Source of the DNA: Burkholderiales bacterium
Lineage (GTDB): Bacteria > Pseudomonadota > Gammaproteobacteria > Burkholderiales > Casimicrobiaceae
Assembly (NCBI GenBank): GCA_905339295.1
Contig: CAJPFI010000021.1
Location: 124,001-188,000, forward strand
Direction of reading: 5' to 3'
DNA length: 64,000 nt
The notes beneath the pieces are model-generated. The model was given only the letters and a program-made list of their open reading frames with translations. It did not search any database and had not been told where the DNA came from. Shown piece by piece: positions 50,672 through 59,622 of this stretch. Made by a program: the position numbers and the translations under genes. Position 1 is the first letter of the stretch; every line of letters begins with the position of its first letter.

Positions 50672-50956
50672 TCAGGACTGCCGGACCAGCTCCCCGACCT
50701 GCCAGTTGTGGATGCCGCGGGTGATCCAGACGTAGCGGCGCAGCGCGTCCATGCCGAGGTCGGCATGGCGCTGCAGCCTCTCGCGTTGCGCCGCCGTCAC
50801 CTTCGCGTCGGCGCGGATCTCGACCCGGCGCTCGGTCGCCGTGGCATCCCGGGGCGCCTGCGCCCACGCGAGCGTGCTTGCGCAGGCCGCGGCAACGAGG
50901 ACCGCCCGCGCCACGCGCGGGCACGCCTTCGCGAAGGCGGGGGTGCCCACGGTCAT
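50672..50956 (-). CDS. Small secreted protein, hypothetical
   Basis: A 94-residue protein with a signal peptide (ending about STLAWAQAP) followed by a 65-residue mature region rich in Arg and helix formers, with WITRGIHNWQVGELVR near the end. ATG at 50956 overlaps the xdhC stop (ATGA), so it is translationally coupled to a molybdenum-cofactor chaperone. No family recognised. Periplasmic location beside cytoplasmic cox maturation genes is unexpected. Confidence 0.55.
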   Translation of the reverse strand: MTVGTPAFAKACPRVARAVLVAAACASTLAWAQAPRDATATERRVEIRADAKVTAAQRERLQRHADLGMDALRRYVWITRGIHNWQVGELVRQS

Positions 50957-51975
50957 GCCCCTTGGGCGATCGAGCATGCGGCCGTTGCGGCCTGGTCGGC
51001 CTTCGCGATCGCGACGTTGACGCGCACGTTCTCGGGCACGCCGTTCTTGACCGCCGTGATCTCCGCGAGGATCGAGATCGCGATCTCCGGCGGCGTGCGG
51101 CTGCCGATGTAGAGCCCGATCGGGCCGTGCAGGCGCGCGATCTCGGTCGCGCTCAGGTCGAGCTGCAGCAGGCGCTCACGACGCTTCTCGTTGTTGGCTC
51201 GCGAGCCGAGCGCGCCGATGTAGAACGCACGCGACTTCAGCGCCTCCATCAGCGCGAGGTCATCGAGCTTCGGGTCGTGGGTGAGCGCGACGACCGCGCA
51301 GCGCTCGTCGAGGCGCATCGCGTGCACGGTGTCGTCGGGCATCGTGCGCACGAGCGTCACGCCGGGAACGTCCCAGGTCTCGGTGTACTCCTCGCGCGGA
51401 TCGCAGACGGTGACCTGGTAGTCGAGTCCCACCGCGATCTGCGCGAGGTACTTCGACAGCTGCGACGCGCCGATCACGAGCATCCGGTATCGCGGCCCGT
51501 GGATCGTCACGAGCGTCCGGCCGTCGAAGGCGAGCCCGTCGGTCGCCTTCGCCGGGTGCAGCGTCGCGAATCCGCTGCCGATGTCGAGCTTGCGCGCGAC
51601 GAGATGCCCCGCCTCGATCTCGCGCAGCAGCGCGAGGATACCCGATTCCTTCGAGAGCAGCTCGAGCACGAGCTGGATCGTCCCGCCGCAGGGCAGGCCG
51701 AAGCGCCGCGCCTCGTCCGCGGACACGCCGTAGGTGACGACCGACGACGCCTGCGCCGTCAGGCCTTCGCGGCGCACGCGGTCGATGATGTCGTCCTCGA
51801 TGCAGCCGCCCGATACCGAGCCGACGACGTGGCCGTCGTCGCGCACGGCCAGCATCGCTCCCTCGGGCCGCGGCGAGCTGCCCCAGGTCTTCACCACGGT
51901 GACGAGCAGCACGCGGCGGCCGGCCTCGACCCACTCCGCGCTGCGCTTCAGGACCTCGAGATCGACGCTGTCCAT
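50953..51975 (-). CDS. XdhC/CoxF-family molybdenum-hydroxylase maturation protein
   Basis: A 340-residue protein with the XdhC_CoxI layout: an N-terminal region with TWGSSPRPEGAMLAV and GSVSGGCIEDDI, then a C-terminal Rossmann-like domain with MLVIGASQLSKYLAQIA and YIGALGSRANNEKRRERL. XdhC chaperones bind and sulfurate the molybdenum cofactor before insertion into the large subunit. It lies ten bases after a CoxG-type gene in the cox locus. It overlaps the following secreted-protein gene by four bases. Confidence 0.93.
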   Translation of the reverse strand: MDSVDLEVLKRSAEWVEAGRRVLLVTVVKTWGSSPRPEGAMLAVRDDGHVVGSVSGGCIEDDIIDRVRREGLTAQASSVVTYGVSADEARRFGLPCGGTIQLVLELLSKESGILALLREIEAGHLVARKLDIGSGFATLHPAKATDGLAFDGRTLVTIHGPRYRMLVIGASQLSKYLAQIAVGLDYQVTVCDPREEYTETWDVPGVTLVRTMPDDTVHAMRLDERCAVVALTHDPKLDDLALMEALKSRAFYIGALGSRANNEKRRERLLQLDLSATEIARLHGPIGLYIGSRTPPEIAISILAEITAVKNGVPENVRVNVAIAKADQAATAACSIAQGA

Positions 51976-51985
51976 CGAACGCTCC

Positions 51986-52570
51986 TCAGAATCGCACTCC
52001 GCCGGTCGTCGCGAGCCAGAGGATCAGCGCGACGATGGCGGCGATCGCAGCATACCGCACCCAGGTTCCGCTGACGGGCGTCTCCGGCAGCAGCGGCGCG
52101 GGCGCCGGCGTCGCGAGATCCGCGCCCGCCGTCGGCGCAACGCGCTCCGACAGGCGCGCGAAGAAGTCGTCGGCGAGCTTCGCGGCCGCGCCGTCGACCA
52201 GGCGCGAGCCGATCTGCGCGAGCTTGCCGCCGATCTGGGCGCTCGCCGTGTACGACAGCGTCGTCCCCCCGACCGCCGGCGCGAGGGTCACCTTCGCGCT
52301 GCCACTCGCGAAGCCGGCCGCCCCGCCCTGCCCGTTGAACTTGAGCGTATAGCCGTTCGGCGCGTCGACGTCGGCAAGCTCGACCCGTCCGGCGAAGCGC
52401 GCCGACACCGGGCCGATCTTCGTGGCGACCGTCGCCGACCACGTGCCGTCGGCTTCCCGGACGAACGATTCGCATCCCGGGATGCAGGCCCTGAGCGCCT
52501 CGGGATCGTTCAGGGCTTCCCAGACGGTCTCGCGCGGCGCCGGGACGAAACGGGTGTGGGAAATGTCCAT
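51986..52570 (-). CDS. coxG: CoxG-type SRPBCC protein with membrane anchor
   Basis: A 194-residue protein. An N-terminal SRPBCC/CoxG domain (ETVWEALNDPEALRACIPGCESF, then LKFNGQGGAAGFASGSAKVTL) is followed by a Pro/Ala linker and a C-terminal hydrophobic anchor (about 170-190, YAAIAAIVALILWLATT). CoxG recruits CO dehydrogenase to the membrane in Oligotropha. Adjacent to xdhC/coxF, with the VWA and MoxR genes further upstream, which supports the assignment. Confidence 0.92.
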   Translation of the reverse strand: MDISHTRFVPAPRETVWEALNDPEALRACIPGCESFVREADGTWSATVATKIGPVSARFAGRVELADVDAPNGYTLKFNGQGGAAGFASGSAKVTLAPAVGGTTLSYTASAQIGGKLAQIGSRLVDGAAAKLADDFFARLSERVAPTAGADLATPAPAPLLPETPVSGTWVRYAAIAAIVALILWLATTGGVRF

Positions 52571-52624
52571 GGTATCAACGCCCGCGGCCGGGGGTCGCGG
52601 GCACGCAATATGCTACTTTAGCGC

Positions 52625-52897
52625 ATGGCCCTCGATACCGACACCCAGCCCCCGCGGGACGCCCCCGCCTCCCGCGACAGCCGTGACGTCCGCCTTGCCC
52701 AGTCGCTGATGCGGCTGGGAGCGAGCGTCGCCGTCCATTCGTCGCTCCCGCTGGCCGACCTGATCGCGCTGGCGCAGCAGGCCGCCGAACGCGGCCTGTC
52801 GCTGACGCTGCGCGGCGCCCACGAGCGTTCCACCGCCGACCTGGAGCGCGTCGCGATGGCCGGTCGCGGCCACGTGACGTTCGACCTCGCGTCCTGA
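52625..52897 (+). CDS. Hypothetical small protein
   Basis: A 90-residue soluble protein on the opposite strand between coxG and coxE. It has a disordered N-terminus (about 1-25) and a small alpha/beta region (LADLIALAQQAAERGLSLTLRGA, ending VTFDLAS). No clear ribosome-binding site precedes the ATG, although the upstream bases are AT-rich (ATATGCTACTTTA). It may be a small regulatory or anti-sigma-like protein, but could be spurious. Confidence 0.35.
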   Translation: MALDTDTQPPRDAPASRDSRDVRLAQSLMRLGASVAVHSSLPLADLIALAQQAAERGLSLTLRGAHERSTADLERVAMAGRGHVTFDLAS

Positions 52898-53018
52898 CCT
52901 CCGGTTTCCCCGGCCATCCCGCGGGCTCGCCTGGCGCGCCCGGCGGCGACCTTTCACGCCCCTTGTGCGCGCCCGCCCGCGCGGCGCGTCCCTGAGGGAG
53001 CGCGCCGGCCGCCCGGGG

Positions 53019-54296
53019 TCACCGCACCTTCCGCGGGTCGGCGCGCATTGCGCTCTCCGCACGAACGGCGCCCCGCCGGCCCGCCGCGGGCTGCGCGCGC
53101 GACAGCGTCGCCGCGAGCGCCTCCAGCGAGGCGAGGTTGTGCACCGGCAGGAAGTCGTCGACCCACGGCAGCATCGCCCGGATACCGGCCGGGCGCGCCT
53201 CGAAATCGGCATAGCGCAGCAGCGGGTTGAGCCAGACGAGCCGCCGGCACGACTTCGCGAGCCGCTCCATCTCGCGCTCGAGCCCGGCGCCCGACTCGGC
53301 ATCCAGCCCGTCGCTGATCAGCAGCACGACCGCGTTCTGGCCGAGCAGCCGCCGCGACCAGCGCCGGTTGAATTCGGCGAGCGAGGCGCCGATGCGCGTG
53401 CCGCCCGCCCAGTCCGCGACCGACGTCGCGACGCGCGCGAGCGCGACGTCCACGTCGCGGTGCTTGAGGTGCCGCGTGACGTTGGTGAGGCGCGTGCCGA
53501 ACAGCAGCACGTGGACGCGGTGGCGGTCGTTCGTGATCGCGTGCAGGAAGTGCAGCATCATCCGCGTGTAGCGGTCCATCGACCCCGAGATGTCGCACAG
53601 CACCACGAGCGGCGGCGCGCGCCAGGTGCGCGCGCGAAACGCCAGCGGCGCGGCGACCCCCGCGGCGCTCACCGAGCGCCGCAGCGTCGCGCGCAGGTCG
53701 ATGCGCGTCCCGCGGCTCGCGGGACGCGTGCGCCGCATCGGCACCGCGGGAAGCGGCAGGCGCAGGCGCGCGATCATCCGCTTCACCTGCGCGAGTTCGC
53801 CGGCGGTCATCGTCGCGAAATCGTGCGTCTGCAGCACCTCGCGCGGCGAGAATGTGAACGCCGCGTCGAGCGTCACCTCGTCGTCGTCGTCGCGGCGCGG
53901 CGTGGCGCCCGGCGGCGGCGCCATCGCCTCGGCGAGACGTGCGGGGACGTCGGGCGGCGCGTGCTCCCGGTTGGTGCGGTCGGTGACGCGCGGCAACATC
54001 GACGCGACGATCTTCTCGAGCAGCTTCGGATTTCGCCAGAACAGGTCGAACGCCTGCTCGTAGAGGTCGAGGTGCTCGCGCCGGCTGCACAGCACGGCCG
54101 CGAGCGCCTCGCGGAAATCGGTCCGGTTGGCCACGCCCACGGCCTCGACCGCCGCCAGCGCGTCGATCACCTTCGCCGGGCCGACCGGCAGGCCGGCGCC
54201 GCGCAGCACGCGCACGAAGTGCAGAACGTTCTCGGGCAGGTGGCCCTTCGGCAGCCGCGAGACGAAGCGCGCGGCCGGCGCGCCGGTCGTCGTCAC
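53019..54296 (-). CDS. coxE: CoxE-like VWA-domain protein
   Basis: A 425-residue protein. An N-terminal CoxE region (HLPENVLHFVRVLRGAGLPVGPAKVIDAL) is followed by a VWA domain with the MIDAS motif VLCDISGSMD and later LISDGLDAESG. CoxE works with the MoxR ATPase CoxD in building the [CuSMoO2] site of CO dehydrogenase. The GTG start overlaps the stop of the kinase gene (GTGA), so kinase and VWA protein are translationally coupled. In typical cox operons coxD directly precedes coxE; here a secreted protein, a CsgG-like protein and a kinase lie between. Confidence 0.9.
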   Translation of the reverse strand: MTTTGAPAARFVSRLPKGHLPENVLHFVRVLRGAGLPVGPAKVIDALAAVEAVGVANRTDFREALAAVLCSRREHLDLYEQAFDLFWRNPKLLEKIVASMLPRVTDRTNREHAPPDVPARLAEAMAPPPGATPRRDDDDEVTLDAAFTFSPREVLQTHDFATMTAGELAQVKRMIARLRLPLPAVPMRRTRPASRGTRIDLRATLRRSVSAAGVAAPLAFRARTWRAPPLVVLCDISGSMDRYTRMMLHFLHAITNDRHRVHVLLFGTRLTNVTRHLKHRDVDVALARVATSVADWAGGTRIGASLAEFNRRWSRRLLGQNAVVLLISDGLDAESGAGLEREMERLAKSCRRLVWLNPLLRYADFEARPAGIRAMLPWVDDFLPVHNLASLEALAATLSRAQPAAGRRGAVRAESAMRADPRKVR

Positions 54297-56722
54297 AGCG
54301 AGAGCTTCCTCAGCGTCTCGGGATTGGTGGTCACCGACTTCTGGCGCCCGGCCGGCGCACCGTACAGCCCCGCCGGCGGATGGGTCTCGAGGCGCGAGAT
54401 CACGTCGGCCTCGCCGCAGGCCGGGTCGAAGCGCGCGCGAACCTCGTCGCCGCTCGTCGCCCCCGGCGCGAAGCATGCCCTGCCGAGCTTGGCGTTGAGC
54501 GGCGCGAGTACGCCCGACGATACGAGGTCCGCGGCCGGGCCGCTGCCGGCGAGCACCAGGTCCCACGCACGCGGGCCCGTCCCGGCGCGCGCGCGCGCCT
54601 CGAGGACGGCGGGCAGTCCGATGAACTCGCGCCCGACGAGATCCGCCGCGTGGCCGCCGGGCAGGCCGTCGATGGTCAGCGTGACGCGCCGGCCTGCGAC
54701 GCTCACGTGCTGCAGGAAGAAATCGCGCGAGAACTCGTCGGCGATCCTCGCGCCGATCGCCTTCAGCGCCTCCTCCTCGCTCGCCCAGCTGCCCGCACCC
54801 TTCGGGAGCGCGGTGTTGTGGTAGATCTCCTCGCCCGTCGCGCGGTCGACGCACTTGATCGTCCACGACGAGAGCGCGTACTTGGTCACGGTGATCCCCG
54901 ATGCCTCGAGGCGCGTCGACAGCCGGCGCACGTTCGCCACGCCGGTCACCGCGAAGTCCGCCGCCTTGCCGGCCTCGGCGCCGTCCTCGGACCAGGTGCG
55001 GAAGCCGAACGACCTGATGCGCTCCGCGAGCAGGTTCTCGGCCACCGGCGAGCGACGTGGCGGCACGTCGGGCCGGTCGGCATCGCCTGCGACGATCGAG
55101 ATCGCGATGCGCGGGTCGCCGTTCGCGCGGATCAGCCCGACGCGCTCGCTCCTGGTCATCTCGTTCAGCGACTTCTGCACCGCCTTGACGTTGACGATCG
55201 CCTCGGTGGTCATCGACGCGAGCCCGTCCCTTCCGACGACGGGTTCGCTCTCGCGCACGACCGTCCGGATGAACTCGCCGCTCCTCGCGACGAAGCGCGT
55301 GTTCAGCATCTCGTAATGGGTCGCGAGCGAGTCGCGGTCGACGAGGAGTCCCAGCGCCTTCTGCACGAGCTGGCCGCGCGCATCCGCGCGCACGCCGCCC
55401 GCGAGCTTCGCCGCATCGCCCGCATAGCGCGGGTCGTTCGGATCGGCGAAGCCGGCCGCCGCAATCAACACGGCTCCCGGATCGGATGACGGCGCGGCCG
55501 TCGCGGGCGCGGCGGCCGGCGGCTGCACGGGCACGGGCGACGTCGGCGCTGCCGGCGCAGACTCGACGACCCCGGGCGCCGCCGAGGACGACTTCCTCGT
55601 CTCGCCGACGTCGGTCTCCATCCACCACCAGAGTCCGGCGGCGATCGCGAGCGCGACGACCGTCACGACGATCGCGATGGCGGGCCGTCGCGTTCCCGTC
55701 GGCGACGCGGGTGGCGACGACGCAGCGACGCGCGCGTACGACGGTTTCGCGGGGACCGTCGACACGCCGCCCGCCGGCGACGTTGCCGCCGGCGATTCCG
55801 GCGGCGGCGAGGCCGCCGGCTTGCGCGCCGACGGCGCGACAACGAAGGTTGCCTCGCCGTCGAAGGACGCGGCGGTCGGTGCGGATGCGGCAGCCGGGCG
55901 CGGCAAGGCCAGCGCGCGCAACGCCGTCGCGAACTCGGCAGCCGACGCGTATCGGTCCTCCGGGCGCTTCGCGAGCGCCTTCTTCACGATCGCATCCATC
56001 GCGTCGGGCAACTGCACGTTCAGCGTCGACGGCGGAAGCGGGTCCTCCTTCAGTACCTTCTGCATCGTCGTCGTGGTCGCCGCGCCGCCGAACGGCCGCT
56101 CGCCGGTGACGAACTGGTAGAGGATCACGCCAGTCGAGAACACGTCGGTGCGCCCGTCCACCGGCAGCCCGAGGATCTGCTCGGGCGACATGCAGCTCGG
56201 CGTGCCCATCACCGAGCCCGTCTGCGTGAGCGACGACGAGTCGAGGTGCGCGATGCCGAAATCCGCGACCTTGATCGTGCCGTCGTCCTGCAGGAAGACG
56301 TTGGCGGGCTTGATGTCGCGGTGGACGACGCCCTGCCGGTGCGAGAAGTCGAGCGCGTCGAGGATCTGCCCGGTGAGGCGCACCGCCTCCGCCACCGGGA
56401 AGCGCTCGCCCGCGTCGAAGCGCACCTTCAGGTCGCGGCCCGCGACGTACTCCATCGCGATGAACGACGTGCCGCCGTCCTCGTCGAAGTCGAAGATCGA
56501 GACGATGTTCGGGTGGTGCAGCCGCCCGGCGGCTTCCGCCTCGCGCCGGAAGCGCGCGACGACGACCGGCGCCTCGGCGCGGTCGAGCTGGTCGGCCCGG
56601 ATGGTCTTGAGCGCGACGACGCGCTTGATCATCGGGTCGTAGGCCTCGTAGACGACGCCCATCGCGCCGCGGCCGAGCTCGCGCCGGATCTCGTACCTGC
56701 CGAGCTTGTCGATCGAAGGCAT
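54293..56722 (-). CDS. Transmembrane Ser/Thr protein kinase with CsgG/FlgO-like C-terminal region
   Basis: An 809-residue Hanks-type kinase. The kinase domain (about 8-275) contains the glycine loop GRGAMGVVYEAYD, Lys39, HRDIKPANV (Asp136) and DFG (154-156). An Ala/Pro-rich linker, one transmembrane helix (about 345-365) and a large periplasmic region (about 410-809) follow. The periplasmic region includes two repeats of a structural pattern (LAERIRSFGFRTW ... IKCVDRATGEEIYHNTALP) also seen in the product of 57731-58423. It probably senses an envelope signal and phosphorylates a cytosolic partner, perhaps the coupled VWA protein. Such a kinase is not a standard cox gene. Confidence 0.9.
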   Translation of the reverse strand: MPSIDKLGRYEIRRELGRGAMGVVYEAYDPMIKRVVALKTIRADQLDRAEAPVVVARFRREAEAAGRLHHPNIVSIFDFDEDGGTSFIAMEYVAGRDLKVRFDAGERFPVAEAVRLTGQILDALDFSHRQGVVHRDIKPANVFLQDDGTIKVADFGIAHLDSSSLTQTGSVMGTPSCMSPEQILGLPVDGRTDVFSTGVILYQFVTGERPFGGAATTTTMQKVLKEDPLPPSTLNVQLPDAMDAIVKKALAKRPEDRYASAAEFATALRALALPRPAAASAPTAASFDGEATFVVAPSARKPAASPPPESPAATSPAGGVSTVPAKPSYARVAASSPPASPTGTRRPAIAIVVTVVALAIAAGLWWWMETDVGETRKSSSAAPGVVESAPAAPTSPVPVQPPAAAPATAAPSSDPGAVLIAAAGFADPNDPRYAGDAAKLAGGVRADARGQLVQKALGLLVDRDSLATHYEMLNTRFVARSGEFIRTVVRESEPVVGRDGLASMTTEAIVNVKAVQKSLNEMTRSERVGLIRANGDPRIAISIVAGDADRPDVPPRRSPVAENLLAERIRSFGFRTWSEDGAEAGKAADFAVTGVANVRRLSTRLEASGITVTKYALSSWTIKCVDRATGEEIYHNTALPKGAGSWASEEEALKAIGARIADEFSRDFFLQHVSVAGRRVTLTIDGLPGGHAADLVGREFIGLPAVLEARARAGTGPRAWDLVLAGSGPAADLVSSGVLAPLNAKLGRACFAPGATSGDEVRARFDPACGEADVISRLETHPPAGLYGAPAGRQKSVTTNPETLRKLSL

Positions 56723-56853
56723 TCCTCGTCCCCGCGTGACCGGTCAAGACGGCGACGCCGGCACGAGCGCCGGCGTCGGCCCGCCGCCCCCCCGCGCTTG
56801 CCGCGGTGGCCGTGTCCCCGGGGGGAAGGCTCGCGCAGCGCGCTTCGGGGGTC

Positions 56854-57681
56854 TCACTTGTACTTGCTGTCGATCTCCCAGACCGACTTCTGCACCAGCC
56901 GCTGCACCATCGTGTCGAGGCCCACGCCGCCCTTCTGCGACTGCGACACGCCGAGCACGGACTGCGAGGTCGCGCCGACCTCCATCTTCTCCTCGGTGTA
57001 GCCCTGCGCGAGCTGCTCGGTGGTCTCGGCGTTGATGATCTTGTAACGCATCCCGATGATCCAGACGCTGGTGGCCTCGTTCGTCTGGACCGACCCGATG
57101 CCGCGGCCGGCCACGGTGCCCGCCTGCGCGCCGCGCCACGATCCGCTGAACACGCCGGCGAGCGCCGCCATGTCGCCGATCGCGCGGCCGTCGAAGCCCG
57201 ACTGCGCCTGCGCGATCTGCTCGGTCTTCAGGATGTCGAACTTGACGACGTACTTGGTGCTCCTGAGCTTGCCCATGCGCAGGAACTTGCGCGCCTGGTC
57301 GGGATCGCCGAGGTTGTACGCGAGCTCGAACTCGCGCAGGACCGGCCCGAGATTCGAGCGCTCCAGCACCTGGAAGTTGGCGTTCGACAGCTCGAGCTCC
57401 GCGTAGTCCGCGATGTTGTTCGCCGTGAACTTCTGCGTGAACGTCGCGTTGTTGCTCTTGATCTCGCCGGGGATGACGACGAGCGCGGGGCCCTTCCGGT
57501 TCCGGTTCGCGTACTCGACCGACTGGTAGAGCGCCTGGTCGGCCGACTCGTTCGCCTGCTGCGAGGTCCTGCCGCCCGCGGTCGGCGACGGATTGCCGAA
57601 CGTCGGCTGGGCGACGGCGATCGGCGCCCCGAGCACCAGCGCGAGCGCGAGCGAGACGGTCATGCAGCGTCGATGTCTCAT
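56854..57681 (-). CDS. CsgG-family secreted protein
   Basis: A 275-residue protein with a signal peptide (about 1-23, LALVLGAPIAVAQP) and a CsgG-like core: LVVIPGEIKSNNATFTQKFTANNIADYAELELSNANFQVLERSNLGPVL and ATSVWIIGMRYKIINAETTEQLAQGY. No lipobox Cys is visible, so unlike curli CsgG it may be soluble or a subunit of an envelope complex. GGAGAGGAACC precedes the ATG. It is upstream of the kinase gene (131 bases, GC-rich and featureless) in the same direction. Confidence 0.82.
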   Translation of the reverse strand: MRHRRCMTVSLALALVLGAPIAVAQPTFGNPSPTAGGRTSQQANESADQALYQSVEYANRNRKGPALVVIPGEIKSNNATFTQKFTANNIADYAELELSNANFQVLERSNLGPVLREFELAYNLGDPDQARKFLRMGKLRSTKYVVKFDILKTEQIAQAQSGFDGRAIGDMAALAGVFSGSWRGAQAGTVAGRGIGSVQTNEATSVWIIGMRYKIINAETTEQLAQGYTEEKMEVGATSQSVLGVSQSQKGGVGLDTMVQRLVQKSVWEIDSKYK

Positions 57682-57730
57682 GTCGGTTCCTCTCCTGTCG
57701 TTGACGTTCGGGGGCGTCGGCCGCGACGAA

Positions 57731-58423
57731 CTATTTCTTCCTCGGCGCGGACCGGGGCGCGGTCCCCAGCCCGGCCTTGCGGCAGTAGTCGGCGTAGAGC
57801 GTGGCGACCACCTCGTCGGCCTGCTCGTTGACCAGCGTGAGCGCCATGCGCGAGACGTCGGCGCCCGCATAGGACGCCGAGTGCGCGTCGGCCGTCGAGA
57901 TCTGCCGGCCGTCGGCCCCGGTGAGCGTGAAGCCCAGGCTCACCGACACCTGGTTGACCGCCATCACCGGGTGGCGCGTCGCCTGCGACGAGATCAACCC
58001 GCGCAGCACGAAGCTCGCGCCCAGGCGCTTCGACGCCGAGAGCGCGGCGTCCGGGTCGTTGCGCATCGTGGCGTCGATCTCCGCCTGCGCGATCTGGCGG
58101 CGGATCTCCTCCGGCGTGTAGGTCCTGAGCCCCAGCGCGCGCAGCCGCCGGTTGATCGCGTCGTAGTGCGGGCCGTAGTTCCTCTGCTCGGCGGAGACGA
58201 CGCCGTCCGCACGTCGCTCGCCGATCACGACCATGATCTTCCGGTTCCTGAGATCCGAGCGGCACGGGGTCGAGAGCCGCTCCGCGATGCGGCTCTCGCG
58301 CGCCTCGCGCTCGGCGCGGTCATCCTCGTCGGGCGTCGAGAAGCTGAACCCCTGGGCGCCGGCATGCGCGGCGGCCAGCCACAGGACGAGCGCGATGACC
58401 GGTCGGGCGAGGCGCGGGGGCAT
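57731..58423 (-). CDS. Secreted hypothetical protein with FlgO/CsgG-like pattern
   Basis: A 230-residue protein with a signal peptide (ending about AHAGAQG). The mature protein starts with an acidic stretch and continues KIMVVIGERRADGV, INRRLRALGLRTYTPEEIRRQ and LGFTLTGADGRQISTADAHSASYAG. The order of strands and helices resembles the C-terminal part of the neighbouring kinase and of CsgG/FlgO-type proteins. ATG at 58423. It lies 49 bases before the CsgG-like gene and probably forms an envelope complex with it. No named family can be assigned with confidence. Confidence 0.7.
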   Translation of the reverse strand: MPPRLARPVIALVLWLAAAHAGAQGFSFSTPDEDDRAEREARESRIAERLSTPCRSDLRNRKIMVVIGERRADGVVSAEQRNYGPHYDAINRRLRALGLRTYTPEEIRRQIAQAEIDATMRNDPDAALSASKRLGASFVLRGLISSQATRHPVMAVNQVSVSLGFTLTGADGRQISTADAHSASYAGADVSRMALTLVNEQADEVVATLYADYCRKAGLGTAPRSAPRKK

Positions 58424-58572
58424 GGCGATCCGGGGACGAGTCACGCGGCGGGAGAAAGCAATCTTGGAGCCTAGCGCAACGGCCGGCGGAAATCCACGCG
58501 GAAAATCGCACTGCAACAAACGGGCGCGCCGCGATCCGGCATGCGCCGACCGCGCGCTTCCGCTGACGGGGA

Positions 58573-59502
58573 TCAAAGCCGGATGCCGGACGCCTGCGCC
58601 TCGGCGACGAGCTTCTCGGCGACCTCGGGCGTGATCGCGCCGACGTCGTCCTGGTACTTGAGCAGCACGCCGATCGTGTCGGCGACCGTCGCCGGATCGA
58701 GCGCGATGCGGTCGAGCGCGACCAGCGCCTCGGCCCAGTCGAGCGTCTCGGCGACGCCGGGCGCCTTGAACAGGTCCATCGTGCGCAGCCTCTGCGTGAA
58801 CGCGACCAGTTCGCGCGCGAGCGACTCCGGCGCGCGCGGGCACTTGCGCCGGACGATCGCGAGCTCGCGCACCGCGTCCGGGTAATCGACCCAGTGGTAC
58901 AGGCAGCGGCGCTTGATCGCGTCGTGGATCTCGCGCGTGCGGTTCGACGTGATGACCACCGCCGGAGGATGAACCGCGCGGATCGGCCCGAGTTCGGGGA
59001 TCGTCACCTGGTACTCGGCGAGCACCTCGAGCAAGTAGGCCTCGAACGGCTCGTCGGCACGGTCGAGCTCGTCGATCAGCAGCACCGGCGCGATGCCGTC
59101 CAGCGGCGCCAGCGCCTCGAGGATGGGACGCTTGAGCAGGAAACGCGTGGTGAAGATGTCGTGCGCGAGGTCGTCGCGCACGACGTGCCCGCCCGCTTCC
59201 GCGAGGCGGATCTCGATCATCTGCCGCGGATAGTTCCATTCGTAGACCGCCGACGCCGTGTCGAGGCCCTCGTAGCATTGCAGCCGCACGAGCCGACGCC
59301 GCTGCGCGTTCGCCAGGACCTTGGCGATCTCGGTCTTGCCCACGCCCGCCTCGCCTTCGAGGAACAGCGGGCGCCCGAGCTTCAACGACAGGAACACCGC
59401 CGTCGCGAGGCGGCGGTCGGCGACGTAGTCCTGCGAGGCGAGGAGGTCCAGCGTCGCGTCGACCGACGCGGGCGGGGGAACGGGGGTCAGCGGATCGCTC
59501 AT
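58573..59502 (-). CDS. coxD: MoxR-family AAA+ ATPase (CoxD-like)
   Basis: A 309-residue MoxR ATPase. Walker A is GEAGVGKT (50-57), Walker B VLLIDELDRAD, sensor 1 VVITSNRT, and the C-terminal lid domain is present. Length and the short N-terminus match CoxD. By family precedent it unfolds or remodels a molybdenum hydroxylase with the VWA partner CoxE. ATG at 59502 was chosen over an ATG four codons earlier. It is separated from coxE by three genes. Confidence 0.92.
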   Translation of the reverse strand: MSDPLTPVPPPASVDATLDLLASQDYVADRRLATAVFLSLKLGRPLFLEGEAGVGKTEIAKVLANAQRRRLVRLQCYEGLDTASAVYEWNYPRQMIEIRLAEAGGHVVRDDLAHDIFTTRFLLKRPILEALAPLDGIAPVLLIDELDRADEPFEAYLLEVLAEYQVTIPELGPIRAVHPPAVVITSNRTREIHDAIKRRCLYHWVDYPDAVRELAIVRRKCPRAPESLARELVAFTQRLRTMDLFKAPGVAETLDWAEALVALDRIALDPATVADTIGVLLKYQDDVGAITPEVAEKLVAEAQASGIRL

Positions 59503-59622
59503 GGGGGCGGGCACGGCCTACGAGCGGAGCTGCACCTTCGACGCCGCCGCGGGAGACGCCCGCAAGCATACCAAGAGTCGTCTGCCCGGCCCGGCGCGAC
59601 CTTTCCGGCGACGCCGCGCGAC

